This document shows, piece after piece, positions 1-8,527 of a DNA stretch of 64,000 nt. Every line of letters starts with the position of its first letter. Within the stretch, counting starts at the first letter, position 1. The notes under the pieces were generated by a model, which was given only the letters and a program-made list of their open reading frames with translations, was not told where the DNA came from and made no database searches. Made by a program: the position numbers and the translations under genes. Origin of the DNA: Flaviramulus multivorans (GTDB lineage Bacteria > Bacteroidota > Bacteroidia > Flavobacteriales > Flavobacteriaceae); assembly GCF_021728415.1 (NCBI RefSeq), contig NZ_JAKKDV010000003.1, positions 186,001 to 250,000 of the forward strand, given 5' to 3'.

Positions 1-822
1 GATGCAACCTCTGTTTATGGGTATCCCGGGCCGGTTCAAAAAAATATTAGTACTAATTTTAACAACTCTAAATTCTCTAAAGCTTTACAACAATATTTTA
101 TTAAAGAAAATATTATTTCGGTATTCTCTAGATTAAATCCTTACATAGATAATCAATATAACGTACTACAAAACATTGGAGAAGTACAAAATCTTGGCAA
201 GGTTGTAAATATTAATTTAAAACTTAGTTTAGATAAACAATACCAAGCGTACTCAAAAACTACTAAACGCTATATTAATAAGTGTAGAAAACATTGTAAC
301 GTAATTAAAAGTAACTCTCCTGAAGATATTGACAAGTTTATTGAGCTATATTATAGTAATATGGAACGTGTAAATGCCAAAAAGCGTTACTATTTTACTA
401 AAGACTATTTTTTAAAGTTTATCAGTAGCGAAGCCTATAAAACTGACATACTTTTTGCTGTAATGAAAGACACAGGCGAAATAATATCATCTGCATTAAT
501 GGTAAAAAGTGATAACATTGTACAATACCATTTATCTGGTACTAAAGAAGCGTTTTTAAATTTATCACCAATAAGATTATTAATTGATGAAATGAGAATT
601 ATAGCATCTAAAGAAAACAAAACTTACTTTAATTTAGGTGGCGGTTTAGGTAATCTTGAGGATGGATTATTTAAATTTAAATCGTCTTTTTCTAACGATT
701 TTAAACCATTTAAAATATGGAAGTTTATTGCGAATGTAGACGTTTATGATACATTGGTTAAAGAAAATTTATCCGTGAATAACAAAACAAATTTCTTTCC
801 ATTATACAGATATGATTCTTAG
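1..822 (+). CDS. FemAB-like GNAT acyltransferase, 5' end outside window
   Basis: The reading frame is open from base 1 (273 codons visible), so the first ATG at 361 is internal and the true start lies upstream of the window. The visible N-terminal part has a YGYPGP motif, and the C-terminal half has the acyl-CoA N-acyltransferase fold pattern with an NLGGGLG loop. Both are typical of FemAB-like or BioF2-like acetyltransferases found in flavobacterial polysaccharide clusters. These enzymes transfer an acyl or aminoacyl group to cell-wall or surface-glycan precursors in the cytoplasm. It converges tail to tail with the SGNH gene, leaving 4 bases between them. The substrate cannot be told from sequence. 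Confidence 0.75.
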   Translation, partial: DATSVYGYPGPVQKNISTNFNNSKFSKALQQYFIKENIISVFSRLNPYIDNQYNVLQNIGEVQNLGKVVNINLKLSLDKQYQAYSKTTKRYINKCRKHCNVIKSNSPEDIDKFIELYYSNMERVNAKKRYYFTKDYFLKFISSEAYKTDILFAVMKDTGEIISSALMVKSDNIVQYHLSGTKEAFLNLSPIRLLIDEMRIIASKENKTYFNLGGGLGNLEDGLFKFKSSFSNDFKPFKIWKFIANVDVYDTLVKENLSVNNKTNFFPLYRYDS

Positions 823-826
823 CTTT

Positions 827-1780
827 TTAATTACTTTTTTTAATATGTTCAGCAATTAAGTTAGCAATAATTTCTCTTCCATGATTGTTCCAATGTCTAT
901 CGTAAATAAGTGTAGTAGGTTTTTTCGATTGTTTTAATGCATTCCCAAAATCTATGTATTCAAAGTTGTTTTTATTTAAATAATCTAAAAAATGTTGCGG
1001 GGTTACATCTACATTTAAAAGAAGAATAAACCTTGTTTTATCAAATCCGTATTTATCAATCAAACTTTTAAAATTATCAACATAAATGTTCTGTTGATAT
1101 TGAATTTCGGCTTCTGTAACCTCTTTTTCTTCATTGCTATTAGCTTTTTTACCAATGGATGCTATTCTTCCCGCTAGTTTCCATAAAGGTTCTAAAACAC
1201 CTATGTTTTGTGTATATACCAATAGTTTTATTTTTCTTGCATTTCTATAAAGTGGCGACTCTAAATGCATTCTATCGGTCACTACATTATATTCACTTCG
1301 CATTAAATCGTTTTCAAACTTTAAACCTAAAACAACATAATCTATCTTATCAAAAGTTTCTTTATAAGCATGTATTAGATGTAGTTGGTCTGCAAAATCG
1401 TAACCCGCATAACCATATTCGTAAACTTCAAAATCTTGTAATTTATTTTCAATTTTTTTTCCAATGGAGTTATAGTAGTTTTGATGAAAACCCTCTATAA
1501 ATGAATCACCAACTAATGCTAATTCTTTTTTATTTAACGTTGGTGCAAACTCTCTATATGAATTATATCCAGAATTATTAATATAAAATTTGGAAAAATT
1601 TTGTCGTCTGTTTCCAGTAACAGAATATCCTTCTTGATTAGGAACCCATTTTTCAACATTAAACTCATCAACAAAACGAGATGGGTTATCTTTACTTAAA
1701 TGAAATATCCGTACAATAATTTCTAAAGTTATCAGAATTAAAACAACATAAAGGCAACTTTTAAAAAATAACTTTTTCAT
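827..1780 (-). CDS. SGNH/GDSL hydrolase-like membrane-anchored protein
   Basis: This 317-residue protein starts with a membrane anchor or uncleaved signal (about residues 4-25), followed by an SGNH-hydrolase-type domain. The block I motif GDSF sits at residues 91-94 and a block V-like DRHWN at about 294-298 would supply the catalytic Asp/His. It lies 5 bases downstream of the MBOAT gene on the same strand, so the two are almost certainly co-transcribed. That pairing resembles AlgI with AlgJ/AlgX, where the MBOAT moves acetyl across the membrane and the SGNH partner places it on an extracytoplasmic polysaccharide. O-acetylation of a surface glycan is therefore inferred from motif and context; the target glycan is unknown. 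Confidence 0.75.
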   Translation of the reverse strand: MKKLFFKSCLYVVLILITLEIIVRIFHLSKDNPSRFVDEFNVEKWVPNQEGYSVTGNRRQNFSKFYINNSGYNSYREFAPTLNKKELALVGDSFIEGFHQNYYNSIGKKIENKLQDFEVYEYGYAGYDFADQLHLIHAYKETFDKIDYVVLGLKFENDLMRSEYNVVTDRMHLESPLYRNARKIKLLVYTQNIGVLEPLWKLAGRIASIGKKANSNEEKEVTEAEIQYQQNIYVDNFKSLIDKYGFDKTRFILLLNVDVTPQHFLDYLNKNNFEYIDFGNALKQSKKPTTLIYDRHWNNHGREIIANLIAEHIKKSN

Positions 1781-1785
1781 ATCGT

Positions 1786-3240
1786 TTAAAATTGGAAATA
1801 GATAAATGATCTATCAATATTGCTATCGAAAAATAAAAGCATCAATAATATAACTATTGTATACACAATAAACCTAATTATTTTAGATTTAAACTTAAAG
1901 GGTGCACGCTCATCTTTTCTAATTCTATATTCATATAAAATAAAAACACCTATAAGAATATAATAATCTATCATTCTATAGCCCATAGGATGATTGTAAA
2001 TTTCATAAGAGAAATTAGATGTGATTCGCTTAATAAAATTAAATGCATCGGTAATAGACTCTGACCTAAAAAATATTCTAGAAAAAGTAACTATTGAAAA
2101 CGTTAATAAAACTTGTCCAATTTCTATTAATGAAGGAAAAATAGAGTTCTCTCCTACAACACTATTTTTATAAATAGTATTTCTACCCATTAAAAAAACT
2201 GGAATAAACGCTAATGCGTGAAATGCACCCCAGAAAATAAATGTCCAATTAGCACCATGCCAAAAACCACTAACTAAAAATATAATTATTATGTTTCTTA
2301 CTGACTTTAATTTGCTTACTCTAGAACCACCTAATGGAATATATACATAGTGCCTAAACCACGTAGATAATGACACATGCCACCGTTGCCAGTACTCCGC
2401 TACATTTCTAGAGAAATTAGGGAATTTAAAATTTGACATTAACTCTATTCCAAAAAGTTTTGCTGTTCCTATTGCTATATCTGAATATCCACTAAAATCG
2501 CCATAAACCTGAAAACTAAACATAGTAACTCCCAAAATAAGTGTTGAAGCAGGATACGTCGAGTAATTCGCAAAAATATCATCAACTATAGGTGCTAAAG
2601 AGTCAGCTATAACTACTTTTTTGAATAGTCCCCATAAAATTAATTTTATACCGCTAACCGACTGCTCATAAGAAAACGACCGCTTATTTGTAATTTGGGA
2701 TAATAGATTTGATGCCCTTTCTATAGGACCAGCTACTAGTTGTGGAAAAAAGCTAACAAAAGCAGCAAATGATAAAAAATCTTTAGTCGGTTCTTTTAGT
2801 TTTTTATAATATAAATCAAACGAATACGACATTGTTTGAAATGTATAAAACGATATCCCTACTGGTAATATAACTTGCAATGTCCAAGTACTTTTTATTT
2901 CATAGCCAAACATTGTAAACATATCGATCCAAGAATCAACAAAAAAGTTGAAATATTTAAAGAAACCTAAAAGGCCAACATTAAATATTACACTAACCCA
3001 CAACCACCGTTTTCTTTTAGATTGGGATTCGCTAGAGTGAATCATTATTCCAACAAAATAATCAACAATTGTACTTAATAAAATTAAAGAGAGAAATCTC
3101 CAATCCCACCAGCCATAAAATATATAACTTGAAATAAGAAGTAAGATGTTTTGAAGCTTAACGCTCTTTTTAAAAAGAAACCAATAAAGTATAAAGACTA
3201 TTGCTAGAAAAATAAAAAAGTCTAATGAGTTAAATACCAT
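1786..3240 (-). CDS. MBOAT family O-acyltransferase (AlgI-like)
   Basis: This is a 484-residue polytopic membrane protein of the membrane-bound O-acyltransferase family. Family marks are PQLVAGPIER at about residues 166-175, a YWQRWHVSLS segment at about 283-292, and the FWHGANW motif at 326-332 whose His is the presumed active site. About ten hydrophobic segments are visible, and the length matches AlgI/DltB-type enzymes. It is the promoter-proximal gene of a two-gene unit with the SGNH protein. The expected role is moving acetyl groups from cytoplasmic acetyl-CoA to the outer face of the inner membrane for polysaccharide O-acetylation. I cannot tell alginate-like from other acceptors. Confidence 0.88.
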   Translation of the reverse strand: MVFNSLDFFIFLAIVFILYWFLFKKSVKLQNILLLISSYIFYGWWDWRFLSLILLSTIVDYFVGIMIHSSESQSKRKRWLWVSVIFNVGLLGFFKYFNFFVDSWIDMFTMFGYEIKSTWTLQVILPVGISFYTFQTMSYSFDLYYKKLKEPTKDFLSFAAFVSFFPQLVAGPIERASNLLSQITNKRSFSYEQSVSGIKLILWGLFKKVVIADSLAPIVDDIFANYSTYPASTLILGVTMFSFQVYGDFSGYSDIAIGTAKLFGIELMSNFKFPNFSRNVAEYWQRWHVSLSTWFRHYVYIPLGGSRVSKLKSVRNIIIIFLVSGFWHGANWTFIFWGAFHALAFIPVFLMGRNTIYKNSVVGENSIFPSLIEIGQVLLTFSIVTFSRIFFRSESITDAFNFIKRITSNFSYEIYNHPMGYRMIDYYILIGVFILYEYRIRKDERAPFKFKSKIIRFIVYTIVILLMLLFFDSNIDRSFIYFQF

Positions 3241-3500
3241 AAAGAAATCTGGTTTTTTAGCTTAAAAATTTAACTAAATGTCCTATAATGCTTTTATAAA
3301 AGCAAAATAATTCTTTGAATTGCAATTATATCTTTTAATCAACATAATTTAAAACCTATTTCTTAAATAAGATAAATTTCAACTAGTATATACATCGAAT
3401 TATTTGGTAAGTTAACTAATATCAATATGCTACAGATTATATTATAAATTTTGTTGCTACTTTTACAATAGCCTATTAAATCAATATAGACTTCACTTAA

Positions 3501-4346
3501 ATGAACTTAGTATCTGAGATAGTTGAAAATAGCAAGCCTATAGATGTAATAAATGAAATTGATTCTATTACATTTAAAAAGGATTATATTAATAAGCAAA
3601 AACCTTTATTAATTAAAGGGTTTGCTAAAAATTGGGGAGCTACAAGAAAATGGAGTTTAGATTTTTTTCTAAATTTTGAAGAAGACAAAGACATTTTATT
3701 ATTAGATAACAATTATATTCAAGACAGCCATGGTTTTAAAAAAGGTTCTTTCAAAGATTATATATTAAAATTAAAAGAAGCTGAAAAAAACAATGGTACG
3801 GTAAAAGATTATTTAACTACCCTAAATATTTTTCACTATTTCCCGGAATTAAAGGAAGATTTAGATTTTTCTTTTTACGAAAAGCATACGAAACTTAATG
3901 ATGTTTCTGCTTGGATAGGGCCTTCTGGAACCATATCAGACTTTCATGCGGATACCGCAAATAATGTTTATGCTCAAATAAAAGGGCGAAAAATGTTTAT
4001 TATTTGTTCTCCAGAATTCAATAAGAACATGTACCCAAGTAACAAACACATATATGGAGCCATTGCATGTAGCGTAAATATTAATAATTTTGACCATACT
4101 AGGTTTCCTAACTTTAAAAACACTGTATTTAACACTATTATTTTAGAACCAGGAGATGTGCTATTTATCCCAAAAAAATGGTGGCATTATGTTCAGGCTT
4201 TAGATTCTTCTATCAGTGTTAGTAACTTTGGCTACACGAAAAAAGAAATGTACACTTTAATACTTAAAGAAAGAATTTTTCAATCATTACATAAAAGAGG
4301 TTATTACAAACGCAATAATTGCTTTTGTTGTGAAGAAAAGAAATAA
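3501..4346 (+). CDS. JmjC/cupin_8-type Fe(II)/2-oxoglutarate oxygenase-like protein
   Basis: This 281-residue protein matches cupin_8 (JmjC-like) proteins. A His-x-Asp pair (HAD, residues 149-151) plus a distal His (WWHYV, His229) form the usual facial triad for iron. The GDVLFIPKKWWHY strand is typical of FIH-like hydroxylases. Such enzymes use 2-oxoglutarate and O2 to hydroxylate a protein or small molecule. The C-terminus has a small Cys cluster (CFCC) next to lysines, which may bind metal. The gene is monocistronic: 260 bases of A/T-rich upstream DNA without another gene, and a bidirectional hairpin after the stop. The substrate is unknown. Confidence 0.75.
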   Translation: MNLVSEIVENSKPIDVINEIDSITFKKDYINKQKPLLIKGFAKNWGATRKWSLDFFLNFEEDKDILLLDNNYIQDSHGFKKGSFKDYILKLKEAEKNNGTVKDYLTTLNIFHYFPELKEDLDFSFYEKHTKLNDVSAWIGPSGTISDFHADTANNVYAQIKGRKMFIICSPEFNKNMYPSNKHIYGAIACSVNINNFDHTRFPNFKNTVFNTIILEPGDVLFIPKKWWHYVQALDSSISVSNFGYTKKEMYTLILKERIFQSLHKRGYYKRNNCFCCEEKK

Positions 4347-4349
4347 AAA

Positions 4350-4371
4350 AAAGCCCTTAAAAGGGCTCTTT
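4350..4371. terminator. Bidirectional intrinsic terminator
   Basis: A six-base stem (AGCCCT/AGGGCT) with a TAAA loop is flanked by an A-run on the left and a T-rich stretch on the right. It lies between the convergent cupin_8 gene and the Lrp-type regulator and can serve both. Confidence 0.75.
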
Positions 4372-4389
4372 ATTTATAGTTTAGGTTTT

Positions 4390-4869
4390 CTACATTTCAT
4401 TAAAAATGGTATGCATCAAACGCTTTTTATCATTTATGCTTTCTTCTAAAGAAATCATGGTTTCTGTTCTATAAACGCCTTCAATATCATCCAACATAAA
4501 AATTACTTCTTTTGCATGCTCTGTACTTCTGGCTCTTATTTTACAAAAAATATTAAACTTGCCTGTTGTTATATGAGCTACCGTTACGTATGGAATTTCA
4601 TTAATACGCTCTAAAACAAATTTAGTTTGTGAGGTGTTATTTAAAAATACACCTACATAAGCAATAAAAGAATACCCAAGTTTCTTATAATCAAGCATCA
4701 AAGAAGAACCTCTAATAATCCCCGCTTCCTCCATTTTTTTAACACGCACATGAACCGTACCAGCAGAAATTAATAATTTTTTTGCAATGTCTGTAAACGG
4801 AATTCTTGTATTGTCGATTAACATATCAAGAATTTGATGATCGATTTCGTCTAATTTAATTTTCCCCAT
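4390..4869 (-). CDS. Lrp/AsnC family transcriptional regulator
   Basis: This 159-residue protein has an N-terminal winged helix-turn-helix (about residues 5-55, beginning LDEIDHQILDML) and a C-terminal RAM/AsnC ligand domain (about 70-150). Length and layout are standard for Lrp/AsnC proteins, which bind amino acids and form octamers on DNA. It follows the M14 carboxypeptidase gene on the same strand after 70 bases, so a link to peptide or amino-acid supply is plausible. A second, different Lrp-type gene is present at 31928. The target regulon is not visible from sequence. Confidence 0.9.
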   Translation of the reverse strand: MGKIKLDEIDHQILDMLIDNTRIPFTDIAKKLLISAGTVHVRVKKMEEAGIIRGSSLMLDYKKLGYSFIAYVGVFLNNTSQTKFVLERINEIPYVTVAHITTGKFNIFCKIRARSTEHAKEVIFMLDDIEGVYRTETMISLEESINDKKRLMHTIFNEM

Positions 4870-4939
4870 AATTAATTATTCTTAAATAAAAATCAAAATT
4901 AATACATTTTTATCAAAAATAACACATTATTGGTACGTT

Positions 4940-6082
4940 TTATTTTGAAAATAATGAGATTTTCTCATTATTTATCATTACGAAAACGTTTTCGTAATCA
5001 ACTTTTAGCTTTTGGCCATCAAAACTCAGAACGCTCGTACCATTTGCATCAATTTCTCTATGTCCGAAAAACGCATCTAATTTCTCGATTTTTTCTATTT
5101 TAGGTACAAATTCAATATGTCCATCTACCAGTTTTTCTTGAAATAAAAAACCTATATCTAGTAAGGAGTTTTCAATTTTTGCGTTTCTAATTATCACATC
5201 ATAAAAAAGTTTTTCATTCTCTGGGATTTTAAAGTAAGAATTAAAGTTATCCCCGATTATTGTATTATTAGAGATGTAATTTAAAGCTATAAGGTATGAA
5301 GTGTATATAAATTCACGCGTTATATCTCGTGCATAATCATTTTTAAAGTGACCAGCTTCAAACAATATGGTTGGTACATTTTCGCTTTGAAACGTATCTC
5401 CAACGCAGTTCAAATTAAATGCATCGTCATAGACTCCAACTTGATTCGGAATAACCTCCTGTAATGCATTATTCATAGCCCCAATAACTTCCATGGCTAC
5501 TTTTCTATTCGCTGTTACAGTGCAAGCTTTATCTTGTGCCGGCGCTAAAAACGACACTGTTGCTGGCTTATTAAAACTACCTGCACTAAAAATAGTTCGC
5601 TGACCATGAAGATTAAAACAATAATGAGGTTTAAAAGTTTCGAAAGCCTTTCTTAAAACTTTACTTTCTGGTTGCGATAAATCTTGAGCATCTCTATTTA
5701 AATCAATTTCGTTTCCATTTACTCTTGTATATGCTTGAGCACCATCTGGATTTAGTATAGGTATAACATATAGCGAACAATTATCCAAAATATTTAGTGC
5801 TTCATGTTTGCTTGAAAGTGTGTTAAAAAGATCGAAAAGTGCTTTTGTAGTTGTAGACTCATTTCCATGCATTTGTGACCACATTAAAATTCGCTTCTCA
5901 CCATTACCTAGGTTCAATCCATAAATTGGAGCGTTTAAAACCGACTTACCTATAATTTCAATATTTAAGAATTCATTAAAATTATTCAATAAAGGTTCTA
6001 TATGGTTATTGGTTATATACCGATGGAAAAGACTCGGCTCTTTATGCTTTAAATACAATGATTTTATTTCGTCTAATTGCAT
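4940..6082 (-). CDS. M14 family zinc carboxypeptidase
   Basis: This 380-residue protein has the M14 zinc site: HGNE (His72, Glu75) and the third ligand His159 in NLHGQ. The substrate-binding stretches NPDGA (about 111-115) and IDLNRD (about 126-131) are present, and a FEAGH motif further on contains the probable catalytic Glu. No signal peptide is evident, so it is probably cytoplasmic. M14 members cleave C-terminal residues from peptides or act on peptidoglycan-type peptides. Its promoter region is shared with the divergent XRE regulator gene and holds two copies of a TTACA-N2-TGTAA dyad close to this start, suggesting repression by that regulator. Confidence 0.85.
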   Translation of the reverse strand: MQLDEIKSLYLKHKEPSLFHRYITNNHIEPLLNNFNEFLNIEIIGKSVLNAPIYGLNLGNGEKRILMWSQMHGNESTTTKALFDLFNTLSSKHEALNILDNCSLYVIPILNPDGAQAYTRVNGNEIDLNRDAQDLSQPESKVLRKAFETFKPHYCFNLHGQRTIFSAGSFNKPATVSFLAPAQDKACTVTANRKVAMEVIGAMNNALQEVIPNQVGVYDDAFNLNCVGDTFQSENVPTILFEAGHFKNDYARDITREFIYTSYLIALNYISNNTIIGDNFNSYFKIPENEKLFYDVIIRNAKIENSLLDIGFLFQEKLVDGHIEFVPKIEKIEKLDAFFGHREIDANGTSVLSFDGQKLKVDYENVFVMINNEKISLFSK

Positions 6083-6097
6083 GCTAATTTATTATGT

Positions 6098-6132
6098 CAC
6101 AAATGTAAACATTTACTAATTTACATTTGTAA
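6098..6132. promoter_or_regulatory. Paired dyad operators upstream of the M14 peptidase gene
   Basis: TTACATTTGTAA at 6121-6132 is a perfect TTACA-N2-TGTAA dyad. 6098-6109 (TCACAAATGTAA) matches the reverse complement of the same site with one mismatch. The centres are 23 bases apart, about two helical turns. Further GTAAACA/TGTTTAC words follow up to 6246. The dyad recurs just before the XRE gene. Confidence 0.6.
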
Positions 6133-6333
6133 ACATAATTATTGAATGATTTGTTTACATTTATATACAGTTTTAGTGCTAAATATGTATATCTGTAAAC
6201 AAAAATATTTAAAACAGGGTATAATCAACATATATTATTGTTTACTAGTTACTTATATACTTTTATATAATGTTTAAGTTTATATTTAATTTAATAATAA
6301 ATATAATAATAGATTATATTTTGAGTTATATTA

Positions 6334-6345
6334 TTACATTTGTAA
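6334..6345. promoter_or_regulatory. Dyad operator directly upstream of the XRE gene
   Basis: This perfect TTACA-N2-TGTAA dyad is identical to the one at 6121-6132. It ends 28 bases before the preferred start codon (6374), a position expected for autorepression. Confidence 0.6.
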
Positions 6346-6373
6346 CACATAAATGCTCCAAGAACGATTTACA

Positions 6374-6757
6374 ATGATAAACACTGATGATTTTGTAAAA
6401 AGACTTCAAAAAGTAATTGATTATTACGGTGAATCTGCATCTTCTTTTGCTGAAAAAATTGGCGTTCAACGTTCAAGTATTTCACATATTTTATCTGGAA
6501 GAAATAAGCCCAGTTTAGATTTTATTTTAAAAGTGCTATCGGCTTTCCCTGAAGTTGATTTGTATTGGTTATTTAATGGTAAAGGAGAATTCCCTTCAGA
6601 AGGTAAAGTGAAACAAATTGATTCTGACGAAAAACAAGAAGCTTCTCCTCTACTTGAAAACAATACATTCAATAAAGATCTGGTGGAAAACAAAAAATCA
6701 ATTGAAAGAATTGTTATTTTTTATTCAGACGGAACTTTTAAAAACTTTAATAATTAA
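6374..6757 (+). CDS. XRE family (Cro/CI-type) transcriptional regulator
   Basis: A helix-turn-helix of the HTH_3/XRE type covers about residues 1-65, with the recognition stretch VQRSSISHILSGRNKP. It is followed by a polar C-terminal tail without a recognisable effector domain. I chose the ATG at 6374 (127 residues, MINTDDFVKRL) over the ATG at 6353, because the family normally begins there and the longer start adds only MLQERFT. Dyad sites lie upstream of this gene and upstream of the divergent carboxypeptidase, suggesting local autoregulation. Small XRE proteins of this kind are common in flavobacteria and mostly uncharacterised. Confidence 0.85.
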   Translation: MINTDDFVKRLQKVIDYYGESASSFAEKIGVQRSSISHILSGRNKPSLDFILKVLSAFPEVDLYWLFNGKGEFPSEGKVKQIDSDEKQEASPLLENNTFNKDLVENKKSIERIVIFYSDGTFKNFNN

Positions 6758-6795
6758 GCATTTTGTTTACTAGCTTTGTTGTTTTAAAATTTTAT

Positions 6796-7164
6796 ATGAG
6801 ATTTTTTTATTTATTACTGTTTCTGCTATTTTTTAATTGTTATCAAACAACACGTAACTGTCAGGACTATAAAATAGGTGATTTTTATAGCGAAATAGTT
6901 ATAGATGATGTGTTATACAAATCAACTTTTAAAAGAACAAAAAACCTTCAGATAGAAACCTATAATAATAAAACTGATTCGTCGCAAATACGGTGGATAA
7001 ATGATTGTGAAGTCATATTTAAAACCATAAATCCTAAAAATATGGCTGAACAAAAGGATATTCATTTAAAAATTTTAACAACTACAGACTCATCCTATAC
7101 CTATGAATATTCTTATGTAGGTGAAACTAAGAAGCAAAAAGGTGTTGCTTATAAAGCTAATTAA
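6796..7164 (+). CDS. Small lipoprotein of the family often mislabelled DNA topoisomerase IV
   Basis: With the start at 6796 the protein is 122 residues. It opens with a short lipoprotein signal (MRFFYLLLFLLFFNC) whose Cys follows a hydrophobic run. The ATG at 6763 would add eleven residues before the signal and fits less well. The rest is a small beta-rich domain with paired Cys residues. From memory, flavobacterial relatives carry the automatic label DNA topoisomerase IV, but nothing here supports topoisomerase function. It sits right after the XRE gene on the same strand and may be its operon partner. The last four bases overlap the end of the opposite-strand gene at 7161. Confidence 0.65.
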   Translation: MRFFYLLLFLLFFNCYQTTRNCQDYKIGDFYSEIVIDDVLYKSTFKRTKNLQIETYNNKTDSSQIRWINDCEVIFKTINPKNMAEQKDIHLKILTTTDSSYTYEYSYVGETKKQKGVAYKAN

Positions 7165-7661
7165 TCAAACGGGTATAAAAACGATTCAGAAAGCTCAAAA
7201 TCTACCGTTTTATCTTCATTAACGTAGTATCTTAAAAATATTTCTCCCCAATATTCACCATCTGAAAAATCAGCAATAATCCATTTATGGTTTAATAACT
7301 TCACAGTATTAATAAGCATTTTTCTGCCTTCACTTGACACATAAGGGATTACCGGATGCTCTCCCTTCTTTTCATTTAATGCATAAAGTTGATCTTTGAT
7401 TAAAGGAATTAATTCATCTACTTTATAACCATCTTTTTCAAAGTATGAAATAGCATCTTCATTTCTTTCAAAATTAAAATGCGATACTTCTAAAACTTCA
7501 TTTTGCAAAACAAGCACCGAATCTTTATATTTTTCAAATTGTTCTTTATAGCTAGTTAATTTAGTATCCATATCTTCAAATACCCGTTTAGAGTTAACAT
7601 ACTGAAAGATGATTAATAGAACTGAAAAAACGAATAGATACATGAAAATTCTTTGTTTCAT
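7161..7661 (-). CDS. Uncharacterised protein with N-terminal membrane anchor and coiled coil
   Basis: This 166-residue protein has one N-terminal membrane segment (about residues 5-23). A heptad-like charged stretch (about 27-60) probably forms a coiled coil, and a mixed alpha/beta C-terminal domain contains HKWIIADFSDGEYWGEI. I do not recognise a named family. It starts 9 bases after the end of the metallo-hydrolase gene on the same strand, so it is the second gene of that unit. A periplasm-facing domain anchored in the inner membrane is the likely topology. Confidence 0.6.
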   Translation of the reverse strand: MKQRIFMYLFVFSVLLIIFQYVNSKRVFEDMDTKLTSYKEQFEKYKDSVLVLQNEVLEVSHFNFERNEDAISYFEKDGYKVDELIPLIKDQLYALNEKKGEHPVIPYVSSEGRKMLINTVKLLNHKWIIADFSDGEYWGEIFLRYYVNEDKTVDFELSESFLYPFD

Positions 7662-7670
7662 AATGAAAAT

Positions 7671-8432
7671 TTAAATAGTTATTTGCAAGTTGTCATAAGC
7701 CAGAAAGACATTTTCTGGTAGAGTTTTCTCAACGTCTTCATGAAAACCCAATAAATGACTAATGTGTGTTAAATAGGCTGTTTCTGGTTTTACTTTTTTT
7801 ATAAAATGAAGTGCTTCTTCTAAGTTAAAATGTGATCGATGAGGTTCAATTCGTAGTGCATTTACAACCAACACCTTTACTCCTTCAAGCTTTTTAACTT
7901 CTTTTTCCTTAACCGTTTTCATATCGGTTAAATATGCAAAGTCCTTAAACCTAAAGCCAAAAACTTGAATACCATCATGATCCCCTTTAACCGGAATTAC
8001 TTCCAGATTATTTAATTGAAATGGTTTGTTTTTAATTTTATTCGTAATAACCGAAGGTGCTCCTGGATATTTGTTTTCAATTTTAAAAACATAATCAAAC
8101 CGCTTTTTTAAAGCTTTTAAGACGCGTTTGTGCGCATATATAGGGATTTCTCCTTGTTTGAAATAAAAAGGCCTTATATCATCAAAACCTAAAACATGAT
8201 CGGAATGTTCATGAGTAAATAAAATACCATCAATCCTACTACATCCCGATCTTAACATTTGATATCTAAAATCAGGTCCGCAATCAACTACATAACTGTA
8301 ATTATCCCATTCTACTAAAATAGAGACACGTAATCTTTTATCTTTTTTATCTTTACTTAAACAAACTGGGTGATTGCTCCCTATTACAGGGATACCTTGA
8401 GAAGTGCCAGTACCAAGAAAAGTGATTTTCAA
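7671..8432 (-). CDS. MBL-fold metallo-hydrolase, PhnP-like
   Basis: This 253-residue metallo-beta-lactamase-fold protein has the metal motif HEHSDH at residues 74-79, an early GTGTSQGIP loop and the CGPDFR stretch. These are typical of the PhnP/phosphodiesterase branch of the superfamily. PhnP itself hydrolyses cyclic ribose phosphates from phosphonate breakdown, but no phn genes are nearby, so the substrate here remains open. The last histidine-bearing segment (TAYLTHISH) is present, so the active site looks complete. It heads a two-gene minus-strand unit, divergent from the gene at 8528. Confidence 0.82.
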   Translation of the reverse strand: MKITFLGTGTSQGIPVIGSNHPVCLSKDKKDKRLRVSILVEWDNYSYVVDCGPDFRYQMLRSGCSRIDGILFTHEHSDHVLGFDDIRPFYFKQGEIPIYAHKRVLKALKKRFDYVFKIENKYPGAPSVITNKIKNKPFQLNNLEVIPVKGDHDGIQVFGFRFKDFAYLTDMKTVKEKEVKKLEGVKVLVVNALRIEPHRSHFNLEEALHFIKKVKPETAYLTHISHLLGFHEDVEKTLPENVFLAYDNLQITI

Positions 8433-8469
8433 ATTTTAGTTAAGTTTAATACAAAAATAAGTTTATTTT

Positions 8470-8499
8470 TTTGTTTGCTCTACTTATTTAATACCTTTG
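8470..8499 (+). promoter_or_regulatory. Bacteroidota-type promoter for the 8528 gene
   Basis: TTTG at 8470-8473 and TACCTTTG at 8492-8499 match the -33/-7 consensus with an 18-base spacer. The -7 box ends 28 bases before the start codon. Confidence 0.6.
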
Positions 8500-8527
8500 T
8501 ATTATATTGCTATAACCTAAAAAAGAT

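Noticed and set aside
361-822. Separate gene starting at ATG 361
   Set aside because: The same frame is open back to base 1 and encodes conserved family sequence, so this is the 3' part of a larger gene.
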